DNA of 15,867 bases from Gemmatimonadales bacterium (GCA_013003805.1 JABDII010000146.1:1-15867); one strand, 5' to 3'. Counted from the first letter of the stretch, positions 1-8,333 are shown. Numbers and translations are program-made. Notes: generated by a model not told the origin, from the letters alone.

Positions 1-1
1 C

Positions 2-1795
2 GATCAGGCGCTGGACATCGCCTGTGCGATCGCCGACGCGCTCGACTACGCCCACGGTCGCGGTGTGGTGCACCGGGATATCAAGCCCGAAAACATCCTA
101 CTGGAAGAAGGCCATGCGGTCGTGGCCGACTTTGGGGTGGCGCATGCGGTCACGGAATCCGCGGGCAGCCGGCTGACCGAGTCGGGCCGGGCGGTCGGGA
201 CTCCCGCGTACATGAGCCCGGAACAGGCCTGTGCCGAGGACGTGATCGATGGACGCAGCGACGTCTACTCCCTTGGCTGTGTGGTCTACGAAATGCTAGG
301 AGGACAACCTCCCTTCGTTGCGCCTACATCACGCGCGGTCCTTGCCCGCCACATGATGGACCCGGTGCCTTCCCTCACCGCCCTGCGCCCTGACCTGCCG
401 GCCCAGGTGGTCCGGGCCGTGGCCAAGGCCCTCGCCAAGGAACGGGTGGATCGCTTTGCGCGGCTCAACGATTTTGCTGCCGCGCTTCGCGCCGAGGGGC
501 CGCCTGAGGAAGAGTCACCGGCCAAGTCGATTGCCGTCCTCCCCTTCACCAATGTGAGCGCCGACCCCGAGAACGAGTATCTGAGTGACGGCATTAGCGA
601 AGAGATCATCAACGCGTTGGCCAAGATCGAAGGACTGTACGTCGCCTCGCGAACCTCGTCCTTCGGCCTCAAGGGAACCCAGCAGGACATCCGCGCCATC
701 GGCGCCCAGCTGAACGTGCGTTCCGTACTCGAAGGCAGCGTGCGGAAGATCGGAAATCGATTGCGAGTTGCGGCACAGTTGATCGATGTGGCCGATGGAT
801 ATCACCTCTGGTCACAGCGATATGACCGTGAGATGGAAGACGTCTTCGCGATTCAGGACGAAATCGCGGAGAACATCGTCCGAGCACTTCGGGTGCTCCT
901 GAGTGAGGACGAACGGCGTGCGATCAGGCGAGTGCCGACCGCCAACATCGATGCATACGAGTACTACCTTCGGGGACGGCAGTTCTTCCACCAGGCCCGG
1001 CGGAAGAGCCTGCAGTACGCGCTCAAGATGTACCAGCGAGCCACCGAGATCGATCCAAACTTCGCGCTCGCATGGGCGGGGGTGGCTGATTGCTATACGA
1101 CCTTGAACATGTACTTCCCCTCCGAGGGCGATGTCGAACAAGCGGACGCCGCGAGCCTGCGTGCGCTCGAACTCGACCCCGAGCTGCCCGAGGCCCACGC
1201 GGCACGAGCGTGGACGTTGAGCCTCGGGGAGCGATACGATGAGGCGGAACGGGAGTTCCAGGCCGCCATCGCGCTCGATCCTCAGCTGTTCGAGGCGAAG
1301 TACTTCTTTGCCCGGACCTGTTTCCAGCAGGGGAAGTTGGAAGATGCGGCACGGCTCTTCGAGGAGGCGTGCCGGGTACGGGAGGACTACCAAGCCCGGT
1401 TCTTCGCCGCCCAATCGCTCGCCGCCTTGAAGCGGAGCGCGGATGCCGATGCGGCCTATCGGATAGCGTTGGAGGTAGCGAAGGAACACCTGGCGCTCAA
1501 CCCCGACGATCCTCGCGCGGCGACCATGTGTGCCGTTTCCTTGTGCCGGTTGGGCGAGCCGGAGGAGGGGCTTCGCTGTGCCGAGCGTGCGCTCGAGATC
1601 GATCCGGAGGACGCGGGCGTACGCTACAACGTGGCGTGCCTGTATGCGGTAGACCGGCAGGTGGACCGCGCTATCACGTGCCTCGAAGAAGCGATCGAAA
1701 GGGGGTTTTGGCGCCGGGATTGGATCGAACAAGACCCCGATCTCGATTCACTCCGCGACGATCCGCGCTTTCAAGCCCTCATGCGGAAACAGTAA
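2..1795 (+). CDS. Ser/Thr protein kinase fused to TolB-like domain and TPR repeats (5' partial)
   Basis: The frame is open to the left edge, so the N-terminus with the glycine loop and catalytic lysine lies outside the window; the first full codon is at base 2. Residues are counted here from the GTG at 65, which is internal and not the start. The kinase C-lobe shows HRDIKPEN (3-10), DFG (22-24), SPE (51-53) and a DVYSLG helix, ending near 142. All catalytic residues present in this part are intact. A TolB-like/adenylate-cyclase-associated domain follows (about 153-275, beginning SIAVLPF). TPR-type helical repeats fill 297-576 and close with the acidic cap DPDLDSLRDDPRF. By family knowledge this is a cytoplasmic kinase whose repeats recruit partners; the substrate is unknown. 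It resembles the kinase at 4155 more than its nearer neighbour. Its stop overlaps the end of the convergent kinase gene. Confidence 0.93.
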   Translation, partial: DQALDIACAIADALDYAHGRGVVHRDIKPENILLEEGHAVVADFGVAHAVTESAGSRLTESGRAVGTPAYMSPEQACAEDVIDGRSDVYSLGCVVYEMLGGQPPFVAPTSRAVLARHMMDPVPSLTALRPDLPAQVVRAVAKALAKERVDRFARLNDFAAALRAEGPPEEESPAKSIAVLPFTNVSADPENEYLSDGISEEIINALAKIEGLYVASRTSSFGLKGTQQDIRAIGAQLNVRSVLEGSVRKIGNRLRVAAQLIDVADGYHLWSQRYDREMEDVFAIQDEIAENIVRALRVLLSEDERRAIRRVPTANIDAYEYYLRGRQFFHQARRKSLQYALKMYQRATEIDPNFALAWAGVADCYTTLNMYFPSEGDVEQADAASLRALELDPELPEAHAARAWTLSLGERYDEAEREFQAAIALDPQLFEAKYFFARTCFQQGKLEDAARLFEEACRVREDYQARFFAAQSLAALKRSADADAAYRIALEVAKEHLALNPDDPRAATMCAVSLCRLGEPEEGLRCAERALEIDPEDAGVRYNVACLYAVDRQVDRAITCLEEAIERGFWRRDWIEQDPDLDSLRDDPRFQALMRKQ

Positions 1796-3431
1796 GAGCG
1801 GCGGGCCGAATCTCACTCACCGGCTCCGTGGGGGGCTGGTGCAGATCCCACCATTCACGGGCGCGCTCCGTACTCCACTGAGCGCGCGTTGTGCAGCTCC
1901 CCAAGAGTTCTGAGAGCATATCGACGTCCTGCGGTCTCTGGTCTGGATCCTTCTCGAGGCATGAGAGGATCGCGTCCTCGAGGGAGGTGGGTATCTCCAA
2001 TTCGGTCCGATGTGAGGGCGGGACCGGCTCTGCCTGGACGTGCTGGACCAGGGTCTGAAGCGCCGTCGCACCCTTGAACACGAGCTGGCCGGTCAGGAGC
2101 CAGTAGGCGACGCAGCCGAGACAGTAGATGTCCGTCCGTGCATCGACCGACCCGGTGAGCACCTGTTCCGGCGCGATGTAGGCCGGAGTGCCGCCCTGAA
2201 TGTTGTCCGCAGTGAGTTTGAGATCGGCCTCGCCCGTGGCATGACGCGGCTTGACCAACCCGAAATCCAGCACCTTGATGAAATCAACGTCTCGCCCATA
2301 CCGGCAGACGAACATGTTGGCCGGTTTGACGTCTCGGTGGATCAGGCCGGCCTCATGTGCCTCGCCGAGAGAGTCGCACGCCTGGCAGAGAAGGTGGATG
2401 ACGCGTTCCGCGGGGAGCGGACCGAATTGCCGGACGAACGATTCGAGGTCAAATCCGTCGAGGAGTTCCATCACGTAATAGAACGTGCCCTCGCCGGAAA
2501 TGCCGAAATCATACACGCTGATGGTATGAGGCGAGTGCATCTGTGCCGTGGCTTGGGCCTCACGTTCAAAGCGTTTGAGAATGACATCCGGGTTCTCGCC
2601 GGCGGTGTCACCGAGCATCTCGGGGCGTACGAGCTTGATGGCGGCCGGCCGGGCCAACATGCGGTGCTCGGCACGCCAGACCTCCCCCATCCCTCCCTGG
2701 CCGAGCCGCTTCACCAGTCGGTAACTGCCGAGGTCGCGCGCACGGCTCACGTCGGAACCGAGTTGATAGACGACTCGGGCCCCTGCGTAGGCCATGATGA
2801 CGATGATGATGTACGGCAGGATCAAGCCGACAAAGAATACCATCGGAGTCAGCTCGATGGAGGTCCCGCCATACCGCATGGTCATGGCCATGACGATCGG
2901 CACCGAACTCGCCGATGCAATCGCAGCCAGGAGCGCTCGCCGCGGCCGCATGGGCACGACGATGGTGAAGAGCAGCATCCAGACGGCCACCCAGGAGACC
3001 CCGAAGATCTCCAAATGGTCCGGGTTGTGCTCGAGCCCGTGATAGACACCCCAGTACTGGGCCATCGCGATCCCAAAGCTCCCCACTATCTCGAACACTA
3101 CGCCAACGTTCATGAGTGTTTTGGGGGAGATCTTCGGTCGCGTGGTTAGCCAGAAGACCACCAGTGCCACGGCGATTGAGGTTACCCCTGGTGCCCACCC
3201 GGAAATGTCCGCGAAGACGCCTCGTGCCCAATCCGGGGCGACGAGTGCCGGGAAGAAGTTCGCCATGAAGAAGGCGAACGCGAACAGGAGTGCGAGGATA
3301 CGGAGTCGCCGCGTCCCTTCGACCAACGGATCGTCGGGCAGGTCACACGTGAGACATGCTCGGACTTTCGGATGGCTGTGTGAGAGCCAGTGGAACTTGG
3401 GCTTGGACGAATCAGTGCTCTTTGAGGCCAT
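1779..3431 (-). CDS. Membrane Ser/Thr protein kinase with N-terminal six-helix domain
   Basis: The protein has 550 residues and a reversed layout: membrane part first, kinase second. A short cytosolic-looking head with a CxxC pair (C26, C29) precedes about six hydrophobic segments (roughly 43-63, 81-97, 105-127, 143-160, 164-184, 197-216). The kinase domain is complete: GQGGMGEV loop (244-251), K266, HRDVKPAN (365-372), DFG (389-391) and APE (420-422), ending near 510. It should therefore be active. Most bacterial Hanks kinases carry the sensor after the kinase domain, so this order is less usual. The ATG at 3431 has a weak upstream GGGA. The gene lies 33 bp after the double-CMD gene on the same strand, suggesting one transcript. 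Its last 17 bp overlap the end of the opposite-strand TPR kinase. The signal sensed is unknown. Confidence 0.93.
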   Translation of the reverse strand: MASKSTDSSKPKFHWLSHSHPKVRACLTCDLPDDPLVEGTRRLRILALLFAFAFFMANFFPALVAPDWARGVFADISGWAPGVTSIAVALVVFWLTTRPKISPKTLMNVGVVFEIVGSFGIAMAQYWGVYHGLEHNPDHLEIFGVSWVAVWMLLFTIVVPMRPRRALLAAIASASSVPIVMAMTMRYGGTSIELTPMVFFVGLILPYIIIVIMAYAGARVVYQLGSDVSRARDLGSYRLVKRLGQGGMGEVWRAEHRMLARPAAIKLVRPEMLGDTAGENPDVILKRFEREAQATAQMHSPHTISVYDFGISGEGTFYYVMELLDGFDLESFVRQFGPLPAERVIHLLCQACDSLGEAHEAGLIHRDVKPANMFVCRYGRDVDFIKVLDFGLVKPRHATGEADLKLTADNIQGGTPAYIAPEQVLTGSVDARTDIYCLGCVAYWLLTGQLVFKGATALQTLVQHVQAEPVPPSHRTELEIPTSLEDAILSCLEKDPDQRPQDVDMLSELLGSCTTRAQWSTERAREWWDLHQPPTEPVSEIRPAALTVSA

Positions 3432-3464
3432 GATGTTCCCGCGTACCCGGGTGTCGGCGCCGAC

Positions 3465-3950
3465 TCAGGGCGTCACTGAGCTGGGTGTGTCAACCGGCTT
3501 GGTCAGAGCTTTCGCCACCGCGTCGGCCTTGCCCATCGCGACCTTTCTGACCATTCGCGCCAAGGTCAACGCGACGCGGATTTGCCGGGTCGTGGCCCCT
3601 GCCTTCTTCGCGGCGCGAAGATGCATCTCGAGGTTCGACGTGCAGTTGAGCCCGATCGAAGCGGCGATCGATACCAGCTCACCCACGGCGGGCAGGGCAC
3701 GTCCTTCATGGCTCTCAACCGCATCTTCGTTCCCCAGCAGCCGCTCCGCGACGCCGAGCATGATCCTGGTGGCACGCCGCCGGACTACCAGCGCATGGTC
3801 GATCGCCTCCCGGATCTCCTCGTTGGTGGCGTGTGCCTCCCTGGCCGCCTCCACGTGATGGGCCGTGCAGGATTGGCAGCCGGCCCCGATCGAGGCGCCG
3901 ATGGCGATCAGTTCTTTGTCTTTTGGAGACAACAGCCCTCTGGGTGGCAT
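3465..3950 (-). CDS. Double carboxymuconolactone decarboxylase-like (AhpD-type) protein
   Basis: The 161-residue protein consists of two tandem CMD-like halves (about 6-66 and 85-144). The first half has the AhpD-type redox signature CQSC (C25, C28) followed by HH (31-32). The second half has the matching NC....MH pattern with only C103 and H110, so it lacks the second cysteine. CxxC members of the family are alkylhydroperoxidase-type thiol enzymes, which makes a peroxide or thiol redox role plausible; the exact reaction cannot be read. The ATG at 3950 is backed by a strong AAGGAGGGG ribosome site a few bases upstream. It is the first gene of the unit with the membrane kinase and is divergent from the kinase at 4155. 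No signal peptide is visible. Confidence 0.88.
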   Translation of the reverse strand: MPPRGLLSPKDKELIAIGASIGAGCQSCTAHHVEAAREAHATNEEIREAIDHALVVRRRATRIMLGVAERLLGNEDAVESHEGRALPAVGELVSIAASIGLNCTSNLEMHLRAAKKAGATTRQIRVALTLARMVRKVAMGKADAVAKALTKPVDTPSSVTP

Positions 3951-4154
3951 GCTGCCCCTCCTTGTGTTGGCGTTGTGGTCGTGCTCCCGGGTTAGCTAGC
4001 GCGCGCCCGGGAGAATCTTACTGGTACAACTTTGTGTCCCATCGATCGTGAGAGAAGGGTGAAATTGGAGACAAGGAAGCTTCATCATGCTCCCGGACCC
4101 CGACTTTTCCCTCCAGCACTAGCTTGACGGAGCATCCAATGGGAGATTTGGCGC
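3951..4154. promoter_or_regulatory. Divergent control region between CMD/kinase unit and 2TM kinase
   Basis: This 204-bp stretch must contain the promoters of both divergent units. It holds the CMD ribosome site, the 3984-4013 inverted repeat, a further TGCTCCCGG copy at 4088-4096, and a GGGAGA ribosome site (4141-4146) for the kinase. An extended -10-like TGGTACAAC lies at 4022-4030 on the plus strand without a good -35. No promoter fits the sigma-70 consensus well. Confidence 0.5.
3984..4013. repeat. Inverted repeat CTCCCGGG-N14-CCCGGGAG, possible operator
   Basis: The two 8-bp arms (3984-3991 and 4006-4013) are perfect reverse complements separated by 14 bases. The arms lie about 35-65 bp upstream of the CMD start codon, where a regulator could act on that promoter. 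A third half-site occurs at 4090-4096. A transcribed hairpin in the CMD leader is the other possibility; no T-run follows, so a terminator is unlikely. Confidence 0.4.
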
Positions 4155-5708
4155 ATGACAACGACCGTCAGTCCTGAGTTCCTCGAGCTCCAAGCCGTGG
4201 TTGCGGGTCGCTACTCCTTGGAGCGGGAGTTGGGGCGCGGTGGGATGGGGATCGTGCTCCTGGCGCGGGACGTGGCGCTCGACCGGCTAATCGCCATCAA
4301 GCTGCTGCCACCGGAACTTGCCCCCCAAGCGGGACTGCGCCATCGATTCCTTCGCGAGGCCCGGACTGCGGCCGGTCTTTCCCATCCCCATATCGTCCCG
4401 ATTCATGCGGTGGAAGAACACGGCGACTCGGTTTTCTTCGTGATGGGTTTCGTCGATGGTGAGACGCTGCGAGAGCAGGTCGAGCGCCAGGGGCCGCTCA
4501 CGCCGCGCGCGGCCATGAAGCTGATCCAGGAAGTTGCGTGGGCGCTGGGCTACGCCCATTCGCGCGGAGTAGTGCATCGCGACATCAAGCCCGAGAACAT
4601 CATGATCGAGCGCGCCACCGGTCGATCGATGGTAACAGATTTCGGGATTGCCAGCGTGGCCGCCATCGACGAGGCGGGGCCATCCACGACGATCAGCGGG
4701 ACCGCACGGTACATGAGCCCGGAGCAGGCCTCGGGTGAGGAGGTCGACGCGCGGAGCGACCTCTACTCTCTCGGTGTCACCGCCTTCTTCGCGCTCACCG
4801 GACGGACCCCGTTTGATGCGCCGACTGCCCGAGCCCTCGTCGTCAAGCATCTCACCGCACCTCCACCGTCCGTTACTTCCCTCAGGCCGGAAGTATCCGG
4901 CAAGCTCGCTGCGGTGATCGATCGCTGCCTCGCGAAGACCCCTGGAGAGCGGTTCCCCTCCGCGGACGAGCTGGCCCAAGCAGTGGGCGCGGTACGGGGC
5001 CGAGAGCTCCGCGCACCGCCATTGGTTCGGAACTTCATCCGGAACGCTGAGGTGAGTACCGCCGTGTTCCTCACGGCCGCTGTGGTGGCGAGTGGTGCAA
5101 ACGTCGATGCCGGTGGGATCGTCCTGGTCTTCGGCCTCGTGTTGGCCCAGCTCGGGATCGCCGCGCGGAAGCTCCTGCTCGAGGGCTACGCCTTCGACGA
5201 CATTCGGGCGGCACTGCTCGCGGAGGCTCAGGCGCAGGAAGAGGAGGCCGAGGCGGTTGGCCAGAGACGGTTTATCCGCAAGGTGTATGGCGTGTGGCAC
5301 CGCGTCTGGGCCGGCAAGTTTGGGCGTCGGTTCTTTAAGATTGCCGGGTACGGCCTTGCGCCACCGGAACGCCCGGCACTGCCATCCCCCGATCCTACTG
5401 AAGTGGTACTGGGCCGCTCCGTGGCGGAACTCTACGAGGCGCTCCCACCCGAACAGCGGAAGCAGTTCGCCGAGGTGCCCAAAGTGATCCGCCGACTGGA
5501 ACACGACGCGGAGACGTTGCGGCAGCGCGGCGACCAGGGTGACCGTCTCGAGAGTGCGGTCGGGGCGCTCGAAAACCTCCGGCTGGGCATGCTCCGGCTC
5601 AGAGCAGGCACCGGCACCGTGAGCGATCTCACGGCCGATCTTTCCCGGGCCCGAGAGATCGGCGATCGGATCGATGCGGAGCTAGAGGTAAGGGAGGTGT
5701 TGAAGTGA
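4155..5708 (+). CDS. Ser/Thr protein kinase with C-terminal 2TM and coiled-coil region
   Basis: The 517-residue protein carries a full kinase domain at 20-275: GRGGMGIV loop (27-34), K49, HRDIKPEN (141-148), DFG (162-164) and SPE (188-190). All key catalytic residues are present. Two hydrophobic segments follow (about 302-318 and 320-337). A 2TM hairpin would place both the kinase and the tail in the cytoplasm. The tail contains an E/A-rich helix (353-368), a basic aromatic stretch (371-395) and probable coiled coil (440-515). The ATG has GGGAGA eight bases upstream. It opens divergently from the CMD/kinase unit and ends against the heptamer repeats. Substrates and input are unknown; the tail may serve oligomerisation. 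Confidence 0.93.
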   Translation: MTTTVSPEFLELQAVVAGRYSLERELGRGGMGIVLLARDVALDRLIAIKLLPPELAPQAGLRHRFLREARTAAGLSHPHIVPIHAVEEHGDSVFFVMGFVDGETLREQVERQGPLTPRAAMKLIQEVAWALGYAHSRGVVHRDIKPENIMIERATGRSMVTDFGIASVAAIDEAGPSTTISGTARYMSPEQASGEEVDARSDLYSLGVTAFFALTGRTPFDAPTARALVVKHLTAPPPSVTSLRPEVSGKLAAVIDRCLAKTPGERFPSADELAQAVGAVRGRELRAPPLVRNFIRNAEVSTAVFLTAAVVASGANVDAGGIVLVFGLVLAQLGIAARKLLLEGYAFDDIRAALLAEAQAQEEEAEAVGQRRFIRKVYGVWHRVWAGKFGRRFFKIAGYGLAPPERPALPSPDPTEVVLGRSVAELYEALPPEQRKQFAEVPKVIRRLEHDAETLRQRGDQGDRLESAVGALENLRLGMLRLRAGTGTVSDLTADLSRAREIGDRIDAELEVREVLK

Positions 5709-5780
5709 GGAGTGAGGAGTAAGGAGTGACTCCCTAACTCCCTACTCCCTGCTCCCTACTCCCTACTCCCTACTCTCCCT
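5709..5780. repeat. Heptamer repeat array with inverted arm (ACTCCCT units)
   Basis: Three copies of a GGAGT-type unit (5709-5727) are followed by about seven copies of ACTCCCT or close variants (5729-5780). The first block is an imperfect reverse complement of the second, so the transcript can fold with a centre at GGAGTGACTCC (5723-5733). The array starts directly after the stop of the 2TM kinase and runs into the last codons and stop (5770-5772) of the convergent histidine kinase. Acting as a two-way terminator between converging genes is the simplest inference, though there is no T-run. Confidence 0.7.
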
Positions 5781-7782
5781 TCATATACCTCGCGATCCGC
5801 AACGTGAAGGTCGCTCCCTTGTTCAGCTCGCTATCGACCTGGATTTCCCCGCCAAGGAGTCGCGCCAGCCGGCGCGAAAGGGTAAGGCCGAGGCCGGTGC
5901 CGCCGCCCTTGGCCGAGTCGGCCCGCTCGTAGGCATCGAACAGCACCGCCTGTTGCGCCGGATCGATGCCCTTGCCCTGGTCGACGACGGCGAAACGCAT
6001 CTCGGTGGCGTCCGCCTCGAGCCTGACGATGACCTCCGTGCCGCCGCTGTGCCGAATGGCATTCCGGAGCAGATTGATGAGCACCTGCTGGACCCGAGTG
6101 GCGTCGGTGCGGCAAGTGAGCGGCTGGTCTCCACCCTCGACCGCGATAACGACCCCGTCTCGGTGTGCTTCAGGTTGGACTGTCGTGAGCGAATGCGCCA
6201 CGATGTCCATCGCGTCCACCTCAGACACCCGGGGCTTGAGCTTGGCCGCATCCAGCCGGCTCAGGTCGAGCATGTCGTTGACGATCTCCATGGCGTACTC
6301 GGCGCACTCTACCGTCTCGTACACCTCGCGCGGCGGTTGCGGACCGGTCTTCCTCATCAAAAGCTCAGCCCACCCGTACACTCCGGTCAACGCGTTCCGG
6401 AGCTCGTGATTGACCATAGCGTAGAATCGATCGCGGGATGCGTGCATGGACTGTAATTCTGTGATGAGGCGAGAGTTCTCGACGGCGACAGCGGCCTCGG
6501 CGGCCAACATTTGAGCCAGCGCCTCATCCTCGGCAGTGAATTCTGCGGCGCTGATCTTCTCGGTGAAATAGAGGTTCCCAATTGGGCCGTAGCGGCCGAT
6601 GACCGGTACACCGAGGAAGGACCTCATCGGAGGGTGTTCAGGTGGGAAGCCATGGGCCTTGGGATCCGCCGTAAGATCGCCCATGCGGATGGGGCGCTGC
6701 TCGGCCATGACCCGGCCGAGCACTCCCTTACCGGTCGGTGGAGCGCCGATGCGGGCAGCGTGGTCTGAGTCGATCCCACTAGTGACAAACGTGTCCAAGT
6801 TGGTTCGGTTCGTGCTGAGGATGCCGAGGGCGGCGTAGCGGCATCCGATGACGGCCCGAGCAGAGTCAGCCACTTCTTGGAGGACGGTATCGACGGAGAG
6901 TTGGCTGTTCAGTCGAATCGCGGCGGCCAGCAGGAGGCCGAGCTGCCGGTCGCGGCGTTGCAGTGCTTCAAGGGCCCGGCGGTTCTCGGTAATGTCCCGG
7001 ACGATGACGAGGGCCTCCTCCTGGCCGCTCACGGCGATCCGCGCCTCGAAATGTCGGGTCTCCTGATCGATCTCGAGCGGATACTCGAACGTCTGCGCCT
7101 CGCCGCTAACAAACGCACGCTCGAGCGCACGCATCGACGGTTCGGTGATCGATCCGGGGAGAAGGTCTTCCATGCGCCGGCCCAGGAACTCGTCCGGGCT
7201 CATCAATGGAGTGATATCGTGGCCCGGCACGTACTCGAGGAAGGTCCCGTCTCGCCTCAGGCGAAAGATCATATCCGGCACGGCCCAGAGGAGCGCGCGG
7301 TGGCGTTCCTCGCCTTCCTTGACCGCCGTCTCGAAGCGCTTGCGTTCTGTGATATCTACCGCGACGCCCATGACGCCGGAGATTTCCCCCGAGCCCTCGC
7401 GCATCGGCTCGACGTGAAGGTCGTAGCACACGGCCCGTCCATCGATGGTCACGGTGACTTCGGCGGACTCCCCGGCCCCGGCCTTGAGGACCCGCCGCTT
7501 GAGCGCAGTGAGGGCAGCCGCGTCGGGTGGCGGGAGGAGATCCTCATCGGTCTTGCCCAGCACATCTGCGGAGGAGAATCCGGCGTGGGGGTTGTACACC
7601 CAGGTGTAACGAAGCTCGCGGTCCTGGTTGAACATCCCGACCCGCGAGCCCCGGAGAGCGGCCCGGAAACGGGTGACCTGCTCGGCTTCATCCCGCCGCT
7701 CCTGTTGCAGTTCGGCGACTCGCCGGTCTAGCGAGCTGAGGTCTTCAGCGCGGGCGCGCCGGGGGGATTTGGATCGGGCCAT
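5770..7782 (-). CDS. Soluble PAS-PAS-GAF histidine kinase
   Basis: From the ATG at 7782 the protein has 670 residues. The frame continues to an ATG at 7857, but those 25 extra residues look non-coding and neither start has a convincing ribosome site. A charged coiled coil (10-40) precedes PAS 1 (about 40-150), PAS 2 (160-270), GAF (290-440), a HisKA helix with phospho-acceptor H459 in NHELRNALTG, and an ATPase domain with N-box (568-579), DQGKGI (601-606) and GTGLGL (628-633). It should autophosphorylate. No membrane segment is seen, so it presumably senses a cytoplasmic signal or ligand through PAS or GAF. There is no receiver domain and no adjacent response regulator, making it an orphan kinase. 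Its 3' end lies in the heptamer array. Confidence 0.92.
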   Translation of the reverse strand: MARSKSPRRARAEDLSSLDRRVAELQQERRDEAEQVTRFRAALRGSRVGMFNQDRELRYTWVYNPHAGFSSADVLGKTDEDLLPPPDAAALTALKRRVLKAGAGESAEVTVTIDGRAVCYDLHVEPMREGSGEISGVMGVAVDITERKRFETAVKEGEERHRALLWAVPDMIFRLRRDGTFLEYVPGHDITPLMSPDEFLGRRMEDLLPGSITEPSMRALERAFVSGEAQTFEYPLEIDQETRHFEARIAVSGQEEALVIVRDITENRRALEALQRRDRQLGLLLAAAIRLNSQLSVDTVLQEVADSARAVIGCRYAALGILSTNRTNLDTFVTSGIDSDHAARIGAPPTGKGVLGRVMAEQRPIRMGDLTADPKAHGFPPEHPPMRSFLGVPVIGRYGPIGNLYFTEKISAAEFTAEDEALAQMLAAEAAVAVENSRLITELQSMHASRDRFYAMVNHELRNALTGVYGWAELLMRKTGPQPPREVYETVECAEYAMEIVNDMLDLSRLDAAKLKPRVSEVDAMDIVAHSLTTVQPEAHRDGVVIAVEGGDQPLTCRTDATRVQQVLINLLRNAIRHSGGTEVIVRLEADATEMRFAVVDQGKGIDPAQQAVLFDAYERADSAKGGGTGLGLTLSRRLARLLGGEIQVDSELNKGATFTLRIARYMKGE

Positions 7783-7992
7783 GGCCTCAGGGTAGCGGAA
7801 GGATGATGCGAAAGGTAGTCGGGCCGAGGGCGGCCGGAAGGCGTGGGATGGGGACATTCAAAAGGCCATCCCTCGGGAGGCCCATGAATCCGGGCTTTTT
7901 CGGTGGTTCGGTCCTTGCGCGGGCGGGAACAATGCCCCATTATGGGTGCGTCGTTTCTGTCCTTACTCAGACCCCAATCCAGGAGCCGGAGC
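7783..7992. promoter_or_regulatory. Divergent intergenic region upstream of HU gene
   Basis: About 210 bp separate the PAS-GAF kinase from the HU gene. A weak sigma-70-like pair for HU is TTGCGC (7915-7920), 17 bases, CATTAT (7938-7943). It matches consensus at three and four of six positions, so it is only a candidate. Confidence 0.3.
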
Positions 7993-8286
7993 GTGAACAA
8001 GGAAGATTTTGCCGAGAAGCTGGCCAAGAAGGTCGACATTTCGAAGACCAAGGCGATGGATGTCCTCGATACGGTCTTCTCGACCAAGCCGCGGCAAGGA
8101 ATTATCGCGACTGAATTAGATGCCGGGCGGGACTTCACGATCACCGGGTTTGGCACCTTCCGCACGAGGAAGATGAAGGCGCGCAAGGGCCGCAACCCAC
8201 AGACCGGGAAGGAAATCATGATCAAGGCTCGGAAGACGGTCTCCTTCCGCGCCGGTAAGGGTCTGAAAGACCGCGTCAAAGAGTAG
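7993..8286 (+). CDS. HU-family DNA-binding protein
   Basis: The 97-residue protein is a histone-like nucleoid protein that binds and bends DNA, normally as a dimer. The GTG at 7993 is chosen because AGGAG lies at 7981-7985 with seven bases between, and because the N-terminus then matches the usual HU beginning; the frame extends further upstream but without HU similarity. The family core GFGTF (52-56) and the DNA-binding arm RNPQTG (67-72) are present, followed by a lysine/arginine-rich C-terminus. Compared with typical 90-residue HU there is a short insertion around KPRQGIIATELDAG (32-45), a variant I associate with Gemmatimonadota from memory. The gene is monocistronic, closed by the 8301-8333 hairpin. 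Confidence 0.93.
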   Translation: MNKEDFAEKLAKKVDISKTKAMDVLDTVFSTKPRQGIIATELDAGRDFTITGFGTFRTRKMKARKGRNPQTGKEIMIKARKTVSFRAGKGLKDRVKE

Positions 8287-8300
8287 GCTCCTGTTGCATG

Positions 8301-8333
8301 CGAATGCCCGCGTCCTCCAGGCGCGGGCATTCG
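8301..8333 (+). terminator. Hairpin terminator after HU gene
   Basis: A perfect 12-bp GC-rich stem (CGAATGCCCGCG at 8301-8312 with CGCGGGCATTCG at 8322-8333) encloses a nine-base loop, 14 bases after the HU stop. Only a poor T-rich stretch follows, so it is an intrinsic terminator of weak type or an mRNA-stabilising hairpin. Confidence 0.75.

Noticed and set aside
812..1732. Long open frame opposite the TPR part of the first kinase
   Set aside because: Arginine/proline/leucine-rich product without domains; a high-GC mirror of the real gene, which has clear TPR and TolB motifs.
2040..3149. 369-codon open frame on the plus strand within the six-helix kinase gene
   Set aside because: Its product is rich in D, H and R with no recognisable motif; the minus strand encodes a full kinase domain there.
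4287..5504. 405-codon minus-strand frame inside the 2TM kinase gene
   Set aside because: No domain, low complexity, and fully opposite a gene with all kinase motifs.
5709..5780. CRISPR-like array
   Set aside because: Units are contiguous heptamers with no spacers and no cas genes nearby.
6877..7731. 284-codon plus-strand frame inside the PAS-GAF kinase gene
   Set aside because: An antisense shadow of PAS and GAF coding sequence; no ribosome site or motifs.
7880..7900. GCCC-N8-GGGC followed by TTTTT, looking like a plus-strand terminator
   Set aside because: The stem is only four base pairs and no plus-strand gene lies upstream to be terminated.
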